Positions 57,976 through 64,000 of a stretch of DNA of 64,000 nucleotides are shown one piece after another. Source of the DNA: Prevotella sp. (lineage in GTDB: Bacteria > Bacteroidota > Bacteroidia > Bacteroidales > Bacteroidaceae); the NCBI GenBank assembly GCA_017449495.1, contig JAFTFO010000039.1, positions 26,344 to 90,343 of the forward strand, given 5' to 3'. The notes under the pieces were generated by a model, which searched no databases, was not told where the DNA came from, and saw only the letters and a list, made by a program, of their open reading frames with translations. The translations under genes were made by a program, and so were the position numbers. Position 1 is the first letter of the stretch. The number at the start of each line of letters is the position of its first letter.

Positions 57976-59418
57976 TTAGCGAATGACAACCTTTTGGACA
58001 CCATTATTGGTACGCTGGATGATCAGACCACGTTGTCCCTGTCTGGTGCGCTGACCATTGAGAGAATAACTATCTATAACAGTGGTCGCATTTGTCAGAA
58101 TGCCATTGATGCCTGTTTCTATGTTAAAGAACTCCTTCCATCCCTCTGCTGCCTTATAGGCATCTACGGTTCCATCAGGAACGGTGAGTTTACAGGCATT
58201 CTTGTCTATGTCGGCAAAAGTACTCGATTCACAAGTAGGGGGAATAACAGCCAGTGTGGTGATGCTTGCTATCTTGTCACAATAGGCAAATTCCCTTGTA
58301 TTCAGTGATTTTACGTTTGGCCCGACTGTTACTTTGTTAAGAGTTTCATTGCTGCGGAAGAGACCGTAGGCATCAGATACAATCGTTCTGCCGAGGTAAG
58401 CCTCTTCAAGTGGCTGCCGTTTGAACATGCCTTCGCCACCATACATCATACCATAGCCCATCTGCAAGTCACTGGTACCATCGGCAATGGTGACCTTCTT
58501 TAGGCCTTCCATATACAGGAAAGCCTCGTCTTCTATCATGGTCACGCTGGCAGGAATGGTCAGTTCGGAGATACTTTTGCAGTTCTCGAATGCTGCCCAG
58601 CCAATATACTCCAGCGTCTGCGGTAGCGAGAGCGTTGTGGCTGCCGAGCATTCATAGAAGGCCTCCTTCTCAATCCTTTTCACACCTTCGGCCAAATTGA
58701 TGGACGAAAGATTTTCACAGTGTTCGAAAGCACTTTCACCAATAGTCTCGATGCCCTTTCCGAACACAACAGTTTCAAGCTTATAGCATCTGATGAAATC
58801 GTCCGGATTGACGGCTTTGACGTAATCGCCGAAGGTCACCTTCTTGATGCTCTCACTCATCTTGAACAACGGAGCGTCCAGATGGCCCCTTTCACCCCAT
58901 GTCGTAGTGTATGTGCGGCCGATGTAGGCTTCCTCTAGAGACTCCTGATGTTTGAAACTGAACTGACCCTCACCACCGTATTGCTGACCACAAGCGAAGT
59001 GAAGCACCGACTCGCCATCCTCGAAAATAACCTTCTTCAAAGATGGCATTCCGAAGAACGCACCCTCTGAGATGCTGTCCACCGATGCGGGGATTGTCAA
59101 CTCAGTCAGACTACTGTTTCTGAAGGCATCGTAGTCGATGAACTTCATCGTCTTAGGTATCGTCACCGACGTCAGGTTAATGCATCCCTCAAACGTTTCA
59201 TGGTTAATCATAGTGACTGGATAACCCGAGATAGACTTCTCGGGTATGACAACATTACCCGAATAACTGTTTGAGATGCGATTCCCGTACTGATCGGTCT
59301 TGAATGTGACATAGGCCGTTTGCGTATCGGGGAACTCACCGACAATAATGTCATTGCCTTGTGCCTTAGCCATCAATGCTACCGACACGAATACGAATAA
59401 GAGTAGAGTTTTCTTCAT
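57976..59418 (-). CDS. BspA-type leucine-rich repeat protein with C-terminal sorting-like tail
   Basis: The 480-residue exported protein has signal peptide MKKTLLLFVFVSVALMAKAQ and many LRR_5/BspA repeats: FEGCINLTSVTIPKTMKFID, then AFRNSSLTELTIPASVDSISEGAF, AFEHCENLSSINLAEGVKRIEKEAF and AFENCKSISELTIPASVTMIEDEAF. An Ig-like-free tail ends SYSLNGQRTRQGQRGLIIQR...VVIR, the motif common at the C-terminus of Prevotella secreted proteins and reminiscent of type IX secretion sorting signals. It is probably surface-displayed and adhesive. First gene of a three-gene operon; the promoter at 59449 and candidate operator at 59477-59528 lie upstream. Confidence 0.9.
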   Translation of the reverse strand: MKKTLLLFVFVSVALMAKAQGNDIIVGEFPDTQTAYVTFKTDQYGNRISNSYSGNVVIPEKSISGYPVTMINHETFEGCINLTSVTIPKTMKFIDYDAFRNSSLTELTIPASVDSISEGAFFGMPSLKKVIFEDGESVLHFACGQQYGGEGQFSFKHQESLEEAYIGRTYTTTWGERGHLDAPLFKMSESIKKVTFGDYVKAVNPDDFIRCYKLETVVFGKGIETIGESAFEHCENLSSINLAEGVKRIEKEAFYECSAATTLSLPQTLEYIGWAAFENCKSISELTIPASVTMIEDEAFLYMEGLKKVTIADGTSDLQMGYGMMYGGEGMFKRQPLEEAYLGRTIVSDAYGLFRSNETLNKVTVGPNVKSLNTREFAYCDKIASITTLAVIPPTCESSTFADIDKNACKLTVPDGTVDAYKAAEGWKEFFNIETGINGILTNATTVIDSYSLNGQRTRQGQRGLIIQRTNNGVQKVVIR

Positions 59419-59448
59419 AACTGTTAAGTTTAGTGATCAATTATGGTG

Positions 59449-59456
59449 CAAAGATA
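59449..59456 (-). promoter_or_regulatory. -7 promoter box TATCTTTG for the LRR-barrel-lipoprotein operon
   Basis: It reads TATCTTTGCA on the minus strand, 30 nt before ATG 59418. Confidence 0.7.
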
Positions 59457-59476
59457 GGCATAATATCGGTTGATGG

Positions 59477-59528
59477 GACTAACAATAATCGAAAATCGAC
59501 TAACAATTTCCGAAATTGTTAGTCGATT
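59477..59528. promoter_or_regulatory. Candidate AraC-type operator with GACTAACAAT repeats
   Basis: GACTAACAAT occurs as a direct repeat at 59477-59486 and 59498-59507, exactly 21 bp (two helical turns) apart. An inverted copy ATTGTTAGTC lies at 59515-59524. The last two form a perfect 16-bp-arm hairpin (59494-59509 with 59513-59528, loop CCG). The sites lie about 35-85 bp upstream of the expected start of transcription from the 59449 promoter. The hairpin might instead serve as the regulator gene's terminator. Confidence 0.55.
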
Positions 59529-59554
59529 GTTGTTTCTGAGAGGGATATGGCTGG

Positions 59555-61243
59555 CTATCCTCTGTCCTTCCAGTCGCGTGGTGTCAGGCCCGTGTCCTGC
59601 TTAAAGGTGCGGTGGAATGACTGCTCGCTGGCGAAACCGGCCTCCGCCCAGATAGAGGAGAGTTTCATATCGGGACGCTCACGCAGCAGGCGCTTGGCAT
59701 GCTCCAAGCGGTATTTGTTGACAAACTGGCTGAACGTGCAGCCCTCGCTGGCCTTGATACAATCGGAGACATAACGGCTGTTGGTGCCTAACAAGACCGC
59801 AAAATCAGAGACCTTCAGATCGACGTTTGTGTAGAGCCGCTGCCCTTCCATCAAACCCTGAATGCGCTGCATCAGTTCGTTGTTGGGAGAATCCTGAGGC
59901 AAATCAGGGGTCTCAGGGGGACAGTCCCCATGTAATCCGCTACGCTGCTCACACGGGGGACAGTCCCCGTGAGTCCGGCGTCGCCTCAAGAGCAGGATGC
60001 CCAGCAACAAGCCGATGATAGCCACAGGCAGCAACACCCACAGCCAATAGTTCCGGCCCTGAGCTGAAGTGGCAAGGGGTATGCCAAGATGCAGTAGATA
60101 GACGGCCTGCGAGGGTGTGAAATTGCTTACTCCTGTCAGACCACCGGCTATCACAAGGTCGCCTTCATCGGTGACAACTGGCGGACAGTCAGGCACAGCG
60201 GGTAGCGGATCTGTATAGTAGAGCGTTAGCGGGGCGGGCTGACCAGAGACGGCCTTGGCAAAATCGATACAGAGGATATAGAGGGGGCTCTCCTTCTCAG
60301 GCATTGTCCTGATGTAATAAGCAGACCCCATCATATAGGCACGCCCAGTCTTGCGGTCGACGACGATATGTCCTGAATAAAATATATCGGTCCCCTGGCA
60401 CTGCATGGGCACAGGACCGTCGGTAGGCAGCAGCGAGAACATGCCGTTAGCCACCTTCGCAATGGCTACTTGTCCGCTTTTGTTCTGCACGGGCATCAGA
60501 TAGATGTATTCGTCCTTCGAAGCATCGCCGATGAAACTCTCCTCGTCGCGATGAGACTGAATAGACAGCGGAAGCCACGACTCCAAGAGAGGGATGTGGA
60601 TGGTGTCACCCCTGAGACGGTCGGCGACTGCACTGAAGAGGGTATCACCCCTTGCGTCAGTGAAGCCTACCATCAGCGCATCGTCCTTGCTGATACGGAA
60701 AATGTGAGGCGCACAACGCTGATCAGCCACATCTTTTATATAAGTAAAGCGCTTCTGGCCATCGAACACCTCGATGCCATCATCATGATACCAGTTGCCG
60801 CTGACAACCACCTGCCCGCTGTCCAATTCCAGCGCAGAAGCCAAGGTGCGCTTCCGCTCCATGATGCCGAAGCCGTCGAAGATGTGGGTCGTGGGGTCGT
60901 AGAGTTCGGCGAGGAAGGTCTGGCCGATGCCGATAGGCTGTTCGGTGCCGCCAAGAAACAGCACCTTTCCATTCTTCAGGATGACTGAGGCAGCGAAGTC
61001 GTGGTTGTACACCATCTGCATCACGTGCCACTCCCCGTCTTTCAGGTATTCGGCCGTCGGCGTGGGCACAAAGCCATTGGTGTGGCCGCCTGCCACAACC
61101 AGTTCACCATTGACGAAGAACAACTGATGACCCGCACGAGGAACATTCAGGTCAGGCAAACGCTCCACCTCAATCTTCTGCGACTGAAGGGGCAACAGCG
61201 TCAAACTGAAAAGGGCGGTCACGATAATGGATTTGGCCGTCAT
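59555..61243 (-). CDS. Membrane one-component regulator: Kelch-like periplasmic sensor, TM helix, AraC-type HTH
   Basis: The 562-residue protein has signal peptide MTAKSIIVTALFSLTLLPLQSQ. A Kelch/galactose-oxidase-like propeller covers about 25-390 (AGHQLFFVNGELVVAGGHTNGF, VILKNGKVLFLGGTEQP, SGQVVVSGNWYHDDGIEVFD, GDLVIAGGLTG). One TM helix follows (NYWLWVLLPVAIIGLLLGILLL), then an AraC/XylS DNA-binding domain (about 465-562: KVSDFAVLLGTNSRYVSDCIKASEGCTFSQFVNKYRLEHAKRLL and LSSIWAEAGFASEQSFHRTFKQDTGLTPRDWK). It resembles hybrid regulators of Bacteroidetes that sense a periplasmic ligand. The TM-HTH linker contains a duplicated HGDCPP motif encoded by two GGGGACAGTCCCC palindromes. The adjacent surface operon is the likely target. 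Confidence 0.9.
   Translation of the reverse strand: MTAKSIIVTALFSLTLLPLQSQKIEVERLPDLNVPRAGHQLFFVNGELVVAGGHTNGFVPTPTAEYLKDGEWHVMQMVYNHDFAASVILKNGKVLFLGGTEQPIGIGQTFLAELYDPTTHIFDGFGIMERKRTLASALELDSGQVVVSGNWYHDDGIEVFDGQKRFTYIKDVADQRCAPHIFRISKDDALMVGFTDARGDTLFSAVADRLRGDTIHIPLLESWLPLSIQSHRDEESFIGDASKDEYIYLMPVQNKSGQVAIAKVANGMFSLLPTDGPVPMQCQGTDIFYSGHIVVDRKTGRAYMMGSAYYIRTMPEKESPLYILCIDFAKAVSGQPAPLTLYYTDPLPAVPDCPPVVTDEGDLVIAGGLTGVSNFTPSQAVYLLHLGIPLATSAQGRNYWLWVLLPVAIIGLLLGILLLRRRRTHGDCPPCEQRSGLHGDCPPETPDLPQDSPNNELMQRIQGLMEGQRLYTNVDLKVSDFAVLLGTNSRYVSDCIKASEGCTFSQFVNKYRLEHAKRLLRERPDMKLSSIWAEAGFASEQSFHRTFKQDTGLTPRDWKDRG
59915..59971. repeat. Twin GGGGACAGTCCCC palindromes inside the Kelch-AraC gene
   Basis: AGGGGGACAGTCCCCA lies at 59915-59930 and CACGGGGGACAGTCCCCGTG at 59952-59971. 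They encode residues about 425-443 (HGDCPP twice) in the linker between membrane helix and DNA-binding domain, in frame. Confidence 0.95.
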
Positions 61244-61261
61244 AGGGGTATGGTTAGGTTA

Positions 61262-62503
61262 CTAAAACATTTGCGCCACGCGGCGGATGCCAGCCACGAG
61301 CATATCAATCTCTTCTTTGGTGTTGTAGAGGGCAAACGAGGCGCGGACGGTGCCAGAGATGCCCAGACGGTCCATCAGAGGCTGGGCACAATGGTGGCCT
61401 GTGCGCACGGCAATGCCAAGACGGTCGAGGAGCGTACCCATGTCGAGGTGGTGGATATCGCCGACGTTGAAGGAGACGACGGCGTCTCGCACACAGGGGA
61501 CTGTCCCCAGTGTGCTCTGAGGGCCGTAGATCTTCATGCCCTCAATGGTCTGCAGTTGTTCCATACAGTAACGGGTCAGCTCCTGTTCGTGCTGTTGGAT
61601 GGCTTCGAAGCCGATGGAATCGATATATTCGATGGCCTTGGCCAGTCCGTGGGTCGCCACATAGTCGGGTGTGCCTGCCTCGAACTTAAACGGCAGACGC
61701 TCGAAGGTAGTCTTTTCCCACGTCACCTTGTCGATCATCTCGCCACCGCCCTGATACGGGGGCAGTTTCTCCAACCACTCCTCCTTGCCATAGAGCACAC
61801 CGATGCCCGTAGGCCCGTACATCTTATGACCGCTGAAGGCGAAAAAGTCGCAGTCCATCGCCTGCACATCCACCTTGAAGTGGGGAGCACTTTGGGCACC
61901 GTCCACCAGCACGGGGATGCCATGCTCATGGGCCATTTTCACGATTTCATCGACAGGATTCACCGTGCCCAGCACATTGCTGACGTGGGCAATGCTGATA
62001 AGCTTAGTCTTCTCCGTCAAGTAAGTCGCGATATCTTCGCGACAAACAAGACGTCCGTCGTCGGTGATGGGCAGATGCTTGACAACAATCCCCCGTTTCA
62101 TCGCCTGCAGTTGCCACGGGACGATGTTCGAATGGTGCTCCATCTCCGTCACAAGTACCTCGTCGCCTGGCTGCATCTGACTCTCGCAGAACGATGATGC
62201 CACGAGGTTGATGGCCTCCGTGGTACCACGGGTAAAGACGATATCCTCGATTTTATCGGCATTGATGAACTGCCGCACCTTCTCTCGGGCAGCCTCGTGC
62301 AGGTCGGTGGCCTGCTGACTGAGATAGTGCACACCGCGATGCACGTTGGCATTCACATTCAGATATTCGTCACGCATGGCATCGAGCACGCACAGCGGCT
62401 TTTGCGTCGTTGCTGCATTGTCGAGATACACCAGCGGCTTGCCGTAGACTTCTCGAGACAGGATCGGGAAATCTTCCCGTATTTGACTGATATTGTACAT
62501 CAT
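61262..62503 (-). CDS. sufS: SufS-type cysteine desulfurase carrying a short palindromic insertion
   Basis: This PLP enzyme takes sulfur from cysteine for Fe-S cluster assembly (SUF system). The 413-residue protein has REVYGKPLVYLDNAATTQKP and TRGTTEAINLVASSF. EMEHHSNIVPWQ precedes DFFAFSGHKMYGPTGIGVLYG with the PLP-binding Lys227, and AVRTGHHCAQPLMDRLG carries the active Cys372. Residues 329-339 (QSTLGTVPCVR) are an extra segment before the conserved AVVSFNV block, encoded by an imperfect 27-bp palindrome. The other suf genes are not in the window. A TAATTTTG box lies 16 nt upstream of the start. Confidence 0.93.
   Translation of the reverse strand: MMYNISQIREDFPILSREVYGKPLVYLDNAATTQKPLCVLDAMRDEYLNVNANVHRGVHYLSQQATDLHEAAREKVRQFINADKIEDIVFTRGTTEAINLVASSFCESQMQPGDEVLVTEMEHHSNIVPWQLQAMKRGIVVKHLPITDDGRLVCREDIATYLTEKTKLISIAHVSNVLGTVNPVDEIVKMAHEHGIPVLVDGAQSAPHFKVDVQAMDCDFFAFSGHKMYGPTGIGVLYGKEEWLEKLPPYQGGGEMIDKVTWEKTTFERLPFKFEAGTPDYVATHGLAKAIEYIDSIGFEAIQQHEQELTRYCMEQLQTIEGMKIYGPQSTLGTVPCVRDAVVSFNVGDIHHLDMGTLLDRLGIAVRTGHHCAQPLMDRLGISGTVRASFALYNTKEEIDMLVAGIRRVAQMF
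61489..61515. repeat. GGGGACTGTCCCC palindrome inside sufS
   Basis: Arms GCACACAGGGGAC (61489-61501) and GTCCCCAGTGTGC (61503-61515) pair in 12 of 13 positions around one central base. It is in frame with sufS. The core is the same as in the Kelch-AraC gene. Confidence 0.92.
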
Positions 62504-62519
62504 TCCTATGAATTTGCTG

Positions 62520-62527
62520 CAAAATTA
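62520..62527 (-). promoter_or_regulatory. -7 promoter box TAATTTTG for sufS
   Basis: It reads TAATTTTGCA on the minus strand, 16 nt before ATG 62503. Confidence 0.55.
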
Positions 62528-62585
62528 GTCATTTTCTCCGAAATCAACAAAAGATAAGCCAGAAAAAGGAGAAATAGCAGAAAGA

Positions 62586-62622
62586 ATAATCCGCAAGGCT
62601 CTTTAAGGGCCTTGCGGATTAT
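62586..62622 (-). terminator. Hairpin terminator after the Ig-like-domain gene
   Basis: A perfect 14-bp stem (ATAATCCGCAAGGC at 62586-62599 with 62609-62622, 9-nt loop) starts 16 nt past the stop codon of the gene at 62639. On the minus strand it is followed by TCTTTCTGCTATTTC, a broken T-rich run. Confidence 0.7.
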
Positions 62623-62638
62623 CATTAGCTGAGACTTC

Positions 62639-64000
62639 TTACTTTACGATAAACTTCTTGCCATATCTGATATACACGCCCTTCGGTAGTCGCGTGGTGT
62701 CGACCTTACGGCCACGGAGATCGTAGGTGTATCCATTCTTATCGTCTGCTTTCAGACGGTTGATGGCTGTAGGTTCTTCTGACTCTGGGGCGATGATGGT
62801 AATCGACTTGATGAGCAGGGGCAGAGAACTCGAGTTCAGTAACAGATTTAGGCTACCGTCAGAAAGAGTCTTGTAGAATTCTTCAGACTCTAAGACGGCA
62901 CCACTAATGAGACCCAACATCTGAGGGTTGATGATACTGATCATACCTGTGAAGTCGATCTTAATCTGCCAGCCACTCTTCAGGTTTAGAAGAGCCATGA
63001 CCAGATTGTCTTCTCCCTGCTTCACTGATAGTTCGCCCTCCGGCGTGAACTTCGCTAGGATATTAGCTGTGAGCGACATCGCCATCTGCACGCCATTGGC
63101 GTTGTCGTTGGCATTGAGCAGGCTCGTATTGGTTTCATTCAATAGGAAGAGCATACCGTCTGTCGGAACGGGCTTCGACTCATCGACCGTGCCGTTGGTA
63201 CCCTTGAAGTTGTTTTGTATCTGAACCTTGTCACCCTTCATATAGAAGTAGTAGATCAAACCTTCCTTCGGATCGTCGAAGGTGAATGTCTGGAGTCTTT
63301 CACCGTTATTGGAAATTACAATCAGATCGTCGAGTTCGCAGTCCTCCTCAGGCTTTGCCTTCAGGTTCACCTGCTCACCCTCGTCAGCATGGAGTACATG
63401 TGAGATGACCTCGCCGTACTTGGCCTTGAAGATGAAGATGTTTTGGTCTGGCAAGTCAGCCTCAAAGATGGCGGTAACAATCACATCGGCGGCAGGCATC
63501 GTGAAGTAGTTGAGTGGGCCTTCGTTGGCATCAACGATGAAGCCTGTCGGGACAATGGTGCCAGTTGTCTTGTGGACCACATCCAGTCCTATCAGATGAT
63601 AGCCAGTGGCCGGGGTAATCTTCAGGTTCACCTGCTGACCTGCCTCAGCATCCAGATGGGTGGAAATGGCCGTTCCGCCAGTAGTAGGCGAGATAGTGAT
63701 ATGATATTCTACCACAGGTTCGGGCTCTGGCTCGGGTTTCGGTGTTGGTTCTGGAGTCACAGTTGTAACCTCAACAGAAAAAGAAGCGGTTTTCATGGCA
63801 TAGGCATAGTTCGTTCCGTCCACAACCGTAGCCGTGATTGTTGCCGTACCGTTGCCGACGACGGTCACCTGTCCCGTTGCTGCGTCCACCGTCACCACGG
63901 CCGTATTACTGGAGGCATAGGTCACCTCACCGTCGCCCGTCTTCGTCAACTCGTTCGTAAAGGCGGCATCGCCGAACGTCTTGCTGACACTCGCAGTGGC
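62639..64000 (-). CDS. Secreted protein with bacterial Ig-like (Big_2) domain, 5' part cut by the window
   Basis: The frame is open to the right edge; at least 453 residues are visible. It begins inside a Big_2-type domain (TKTGDGEVTYASSNTAVVTVDAATGQVTVVGNGTATITATVVDGTNY). A Pro/Glu-rich spacer follows (TPEPTPKPEPEPEPVVEY), then two related beta-rich modules (ISPTTGGTAISTHLDAEAGQQVNLKITPATGYH and FKAKYGEVISHVLHADEGEQVNLKAKPEEDCE). A final domain ends KNGYTYDLRGRKVDTTRLPKGVYIRYGKKFIVK, the C-terminal tail typical of Prevotella secreted proteins. It is likely a large surface protein whose N-terminus lies outside the window. The domain repeat is clear, the function is not. Confidence 0.85.
   Translation of the reverse strand, partial: ATASVSKTFGDAAFTNELTKTGDGEVTYASSNTAVVTVDAATGQVTVVGNGTATITATVVDGTNYAYAMKTASFSVEVTTVTPEPTPKPEPEPEPVVEYHITISPTTGGTAISTHLDAEAGQQVNLKITPATGYHLIGLDVVHKTTGTIVPTGFIVDANEGPLNYFTMPAADVIVTAIFEADLPDQNIFIFKAKYGEVISHVLHADEGEQVNLKAKPEEDCELDDLIVISNNGERLQTFTFDDPKEGLIYYFYMKGDKVQIQNNFKGTNGTVDESKPVPTDGMLFLLNETNTSLLNANDNANGVQMAMSLTANILAKFTPEGELSVKQGEDNLVMALLNLKSGWQIKIDFTGMISIINPQMLGLISGAVLESEEFYKTLSDGSLNLLLNSSSLPLLIKSITIIAPESEEPTAINRLKADDKNGYTYDLRGRKVDTTRLPKGVYIRYGKKFIVK

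Overview
The window is a piece of a Bacteroidales chromosome, most likely from a Prevotella-like organism. Four things point there: nearly every transcription unit starts with the Bacteroidetes -7 box TAnnTTTG, Shine-Dalgarno sequences are mostly weak, lipoproteins, BspA-type leucine-rich repeats and C-terminal sorting-like tails are common, and the gene families (frdCAB, GH95, GH35, DUF2851, DUF3109, WbqC, Kelch-AraC sensor) are typical of the group. No tRNA, rRNA or CRISPR array was recognised.

Layout. 1-2989: end of the fumarate reductase/succinate dehydrogenase operon. 3125-8118: a small lipoprotein, two EamA transporters, a Bcp peroxiredoxin, an N-terminally short DUF418 protein and a Cof-type phosphatase. 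8127-20012: an AT-richer block, almost entirely + strand, that looks like an integrated defence island. It has an IntDOT-like integrase at its left end and imperfect direct repeats near both ends. Its cargo is a WYL regulator, two unrecognised overlapping genes, a pair of DUF262 (GmrSD-like) proteins of which the second carries a DUF1524/HNH end, accessory genes and a RhuM protein. 20153-28128: porin-like protein, MurQ, cyclophilin, BASS and AGCS transporters, Pif1-like helicase, BspA-like lipoprotein. 28847-41481: SAM methyltransferase, ParE, S41 protease, GH35-like enzyme, WbqC, LepB, DapB, an AAA/DUF4143 ATPase and a TPR-HTH sensor split by a G8 tract. 42316-45256: DprA and DUF2851 with a four-helix-bundle gene between them, enclosed in perfect 37-bp inverted repeats. 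45400-55958: DusB, AroQ, O-methyltransferase, RbfA, LolC/E-like permease, GH95 fucosidase, then DUF3109, Ung, Ndk, GpmI and RNase HII on the minus strand. 56260-64000: a three-gene surface operon (LRR protein, outer-membrane barrel, lipoprotein) that the adjacent Kelch-TM-AraC membrane regulator may control, a SufS-type cysteine desulfurase and the 3' part of an Ig-like-domain protein.

The least ordinary signals are these. (1) The island with its DUF262 pair. (2) The intervening-sequence-like element at 43450-43951, whose 37-bp arms would fold into a stem around the gene. (3) Palindromic repeats sitting in frame inside conserved housekeeping genes (RNase HII, cysteine desulfurase, Kelch-AraC regulator, probably the methyltransferase), reminiscent of Rickettsia palindromic elements. 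(4) Several intergenic clusters of short inverted repeats, each cluster with its own private motif. (5) Homopolymer frameshifts in a TPR-HTH sensor (G8) and in an island gene (C6).

All family calls come from reading the translated sequence. No database search, folding calculation or composition statistic was run.
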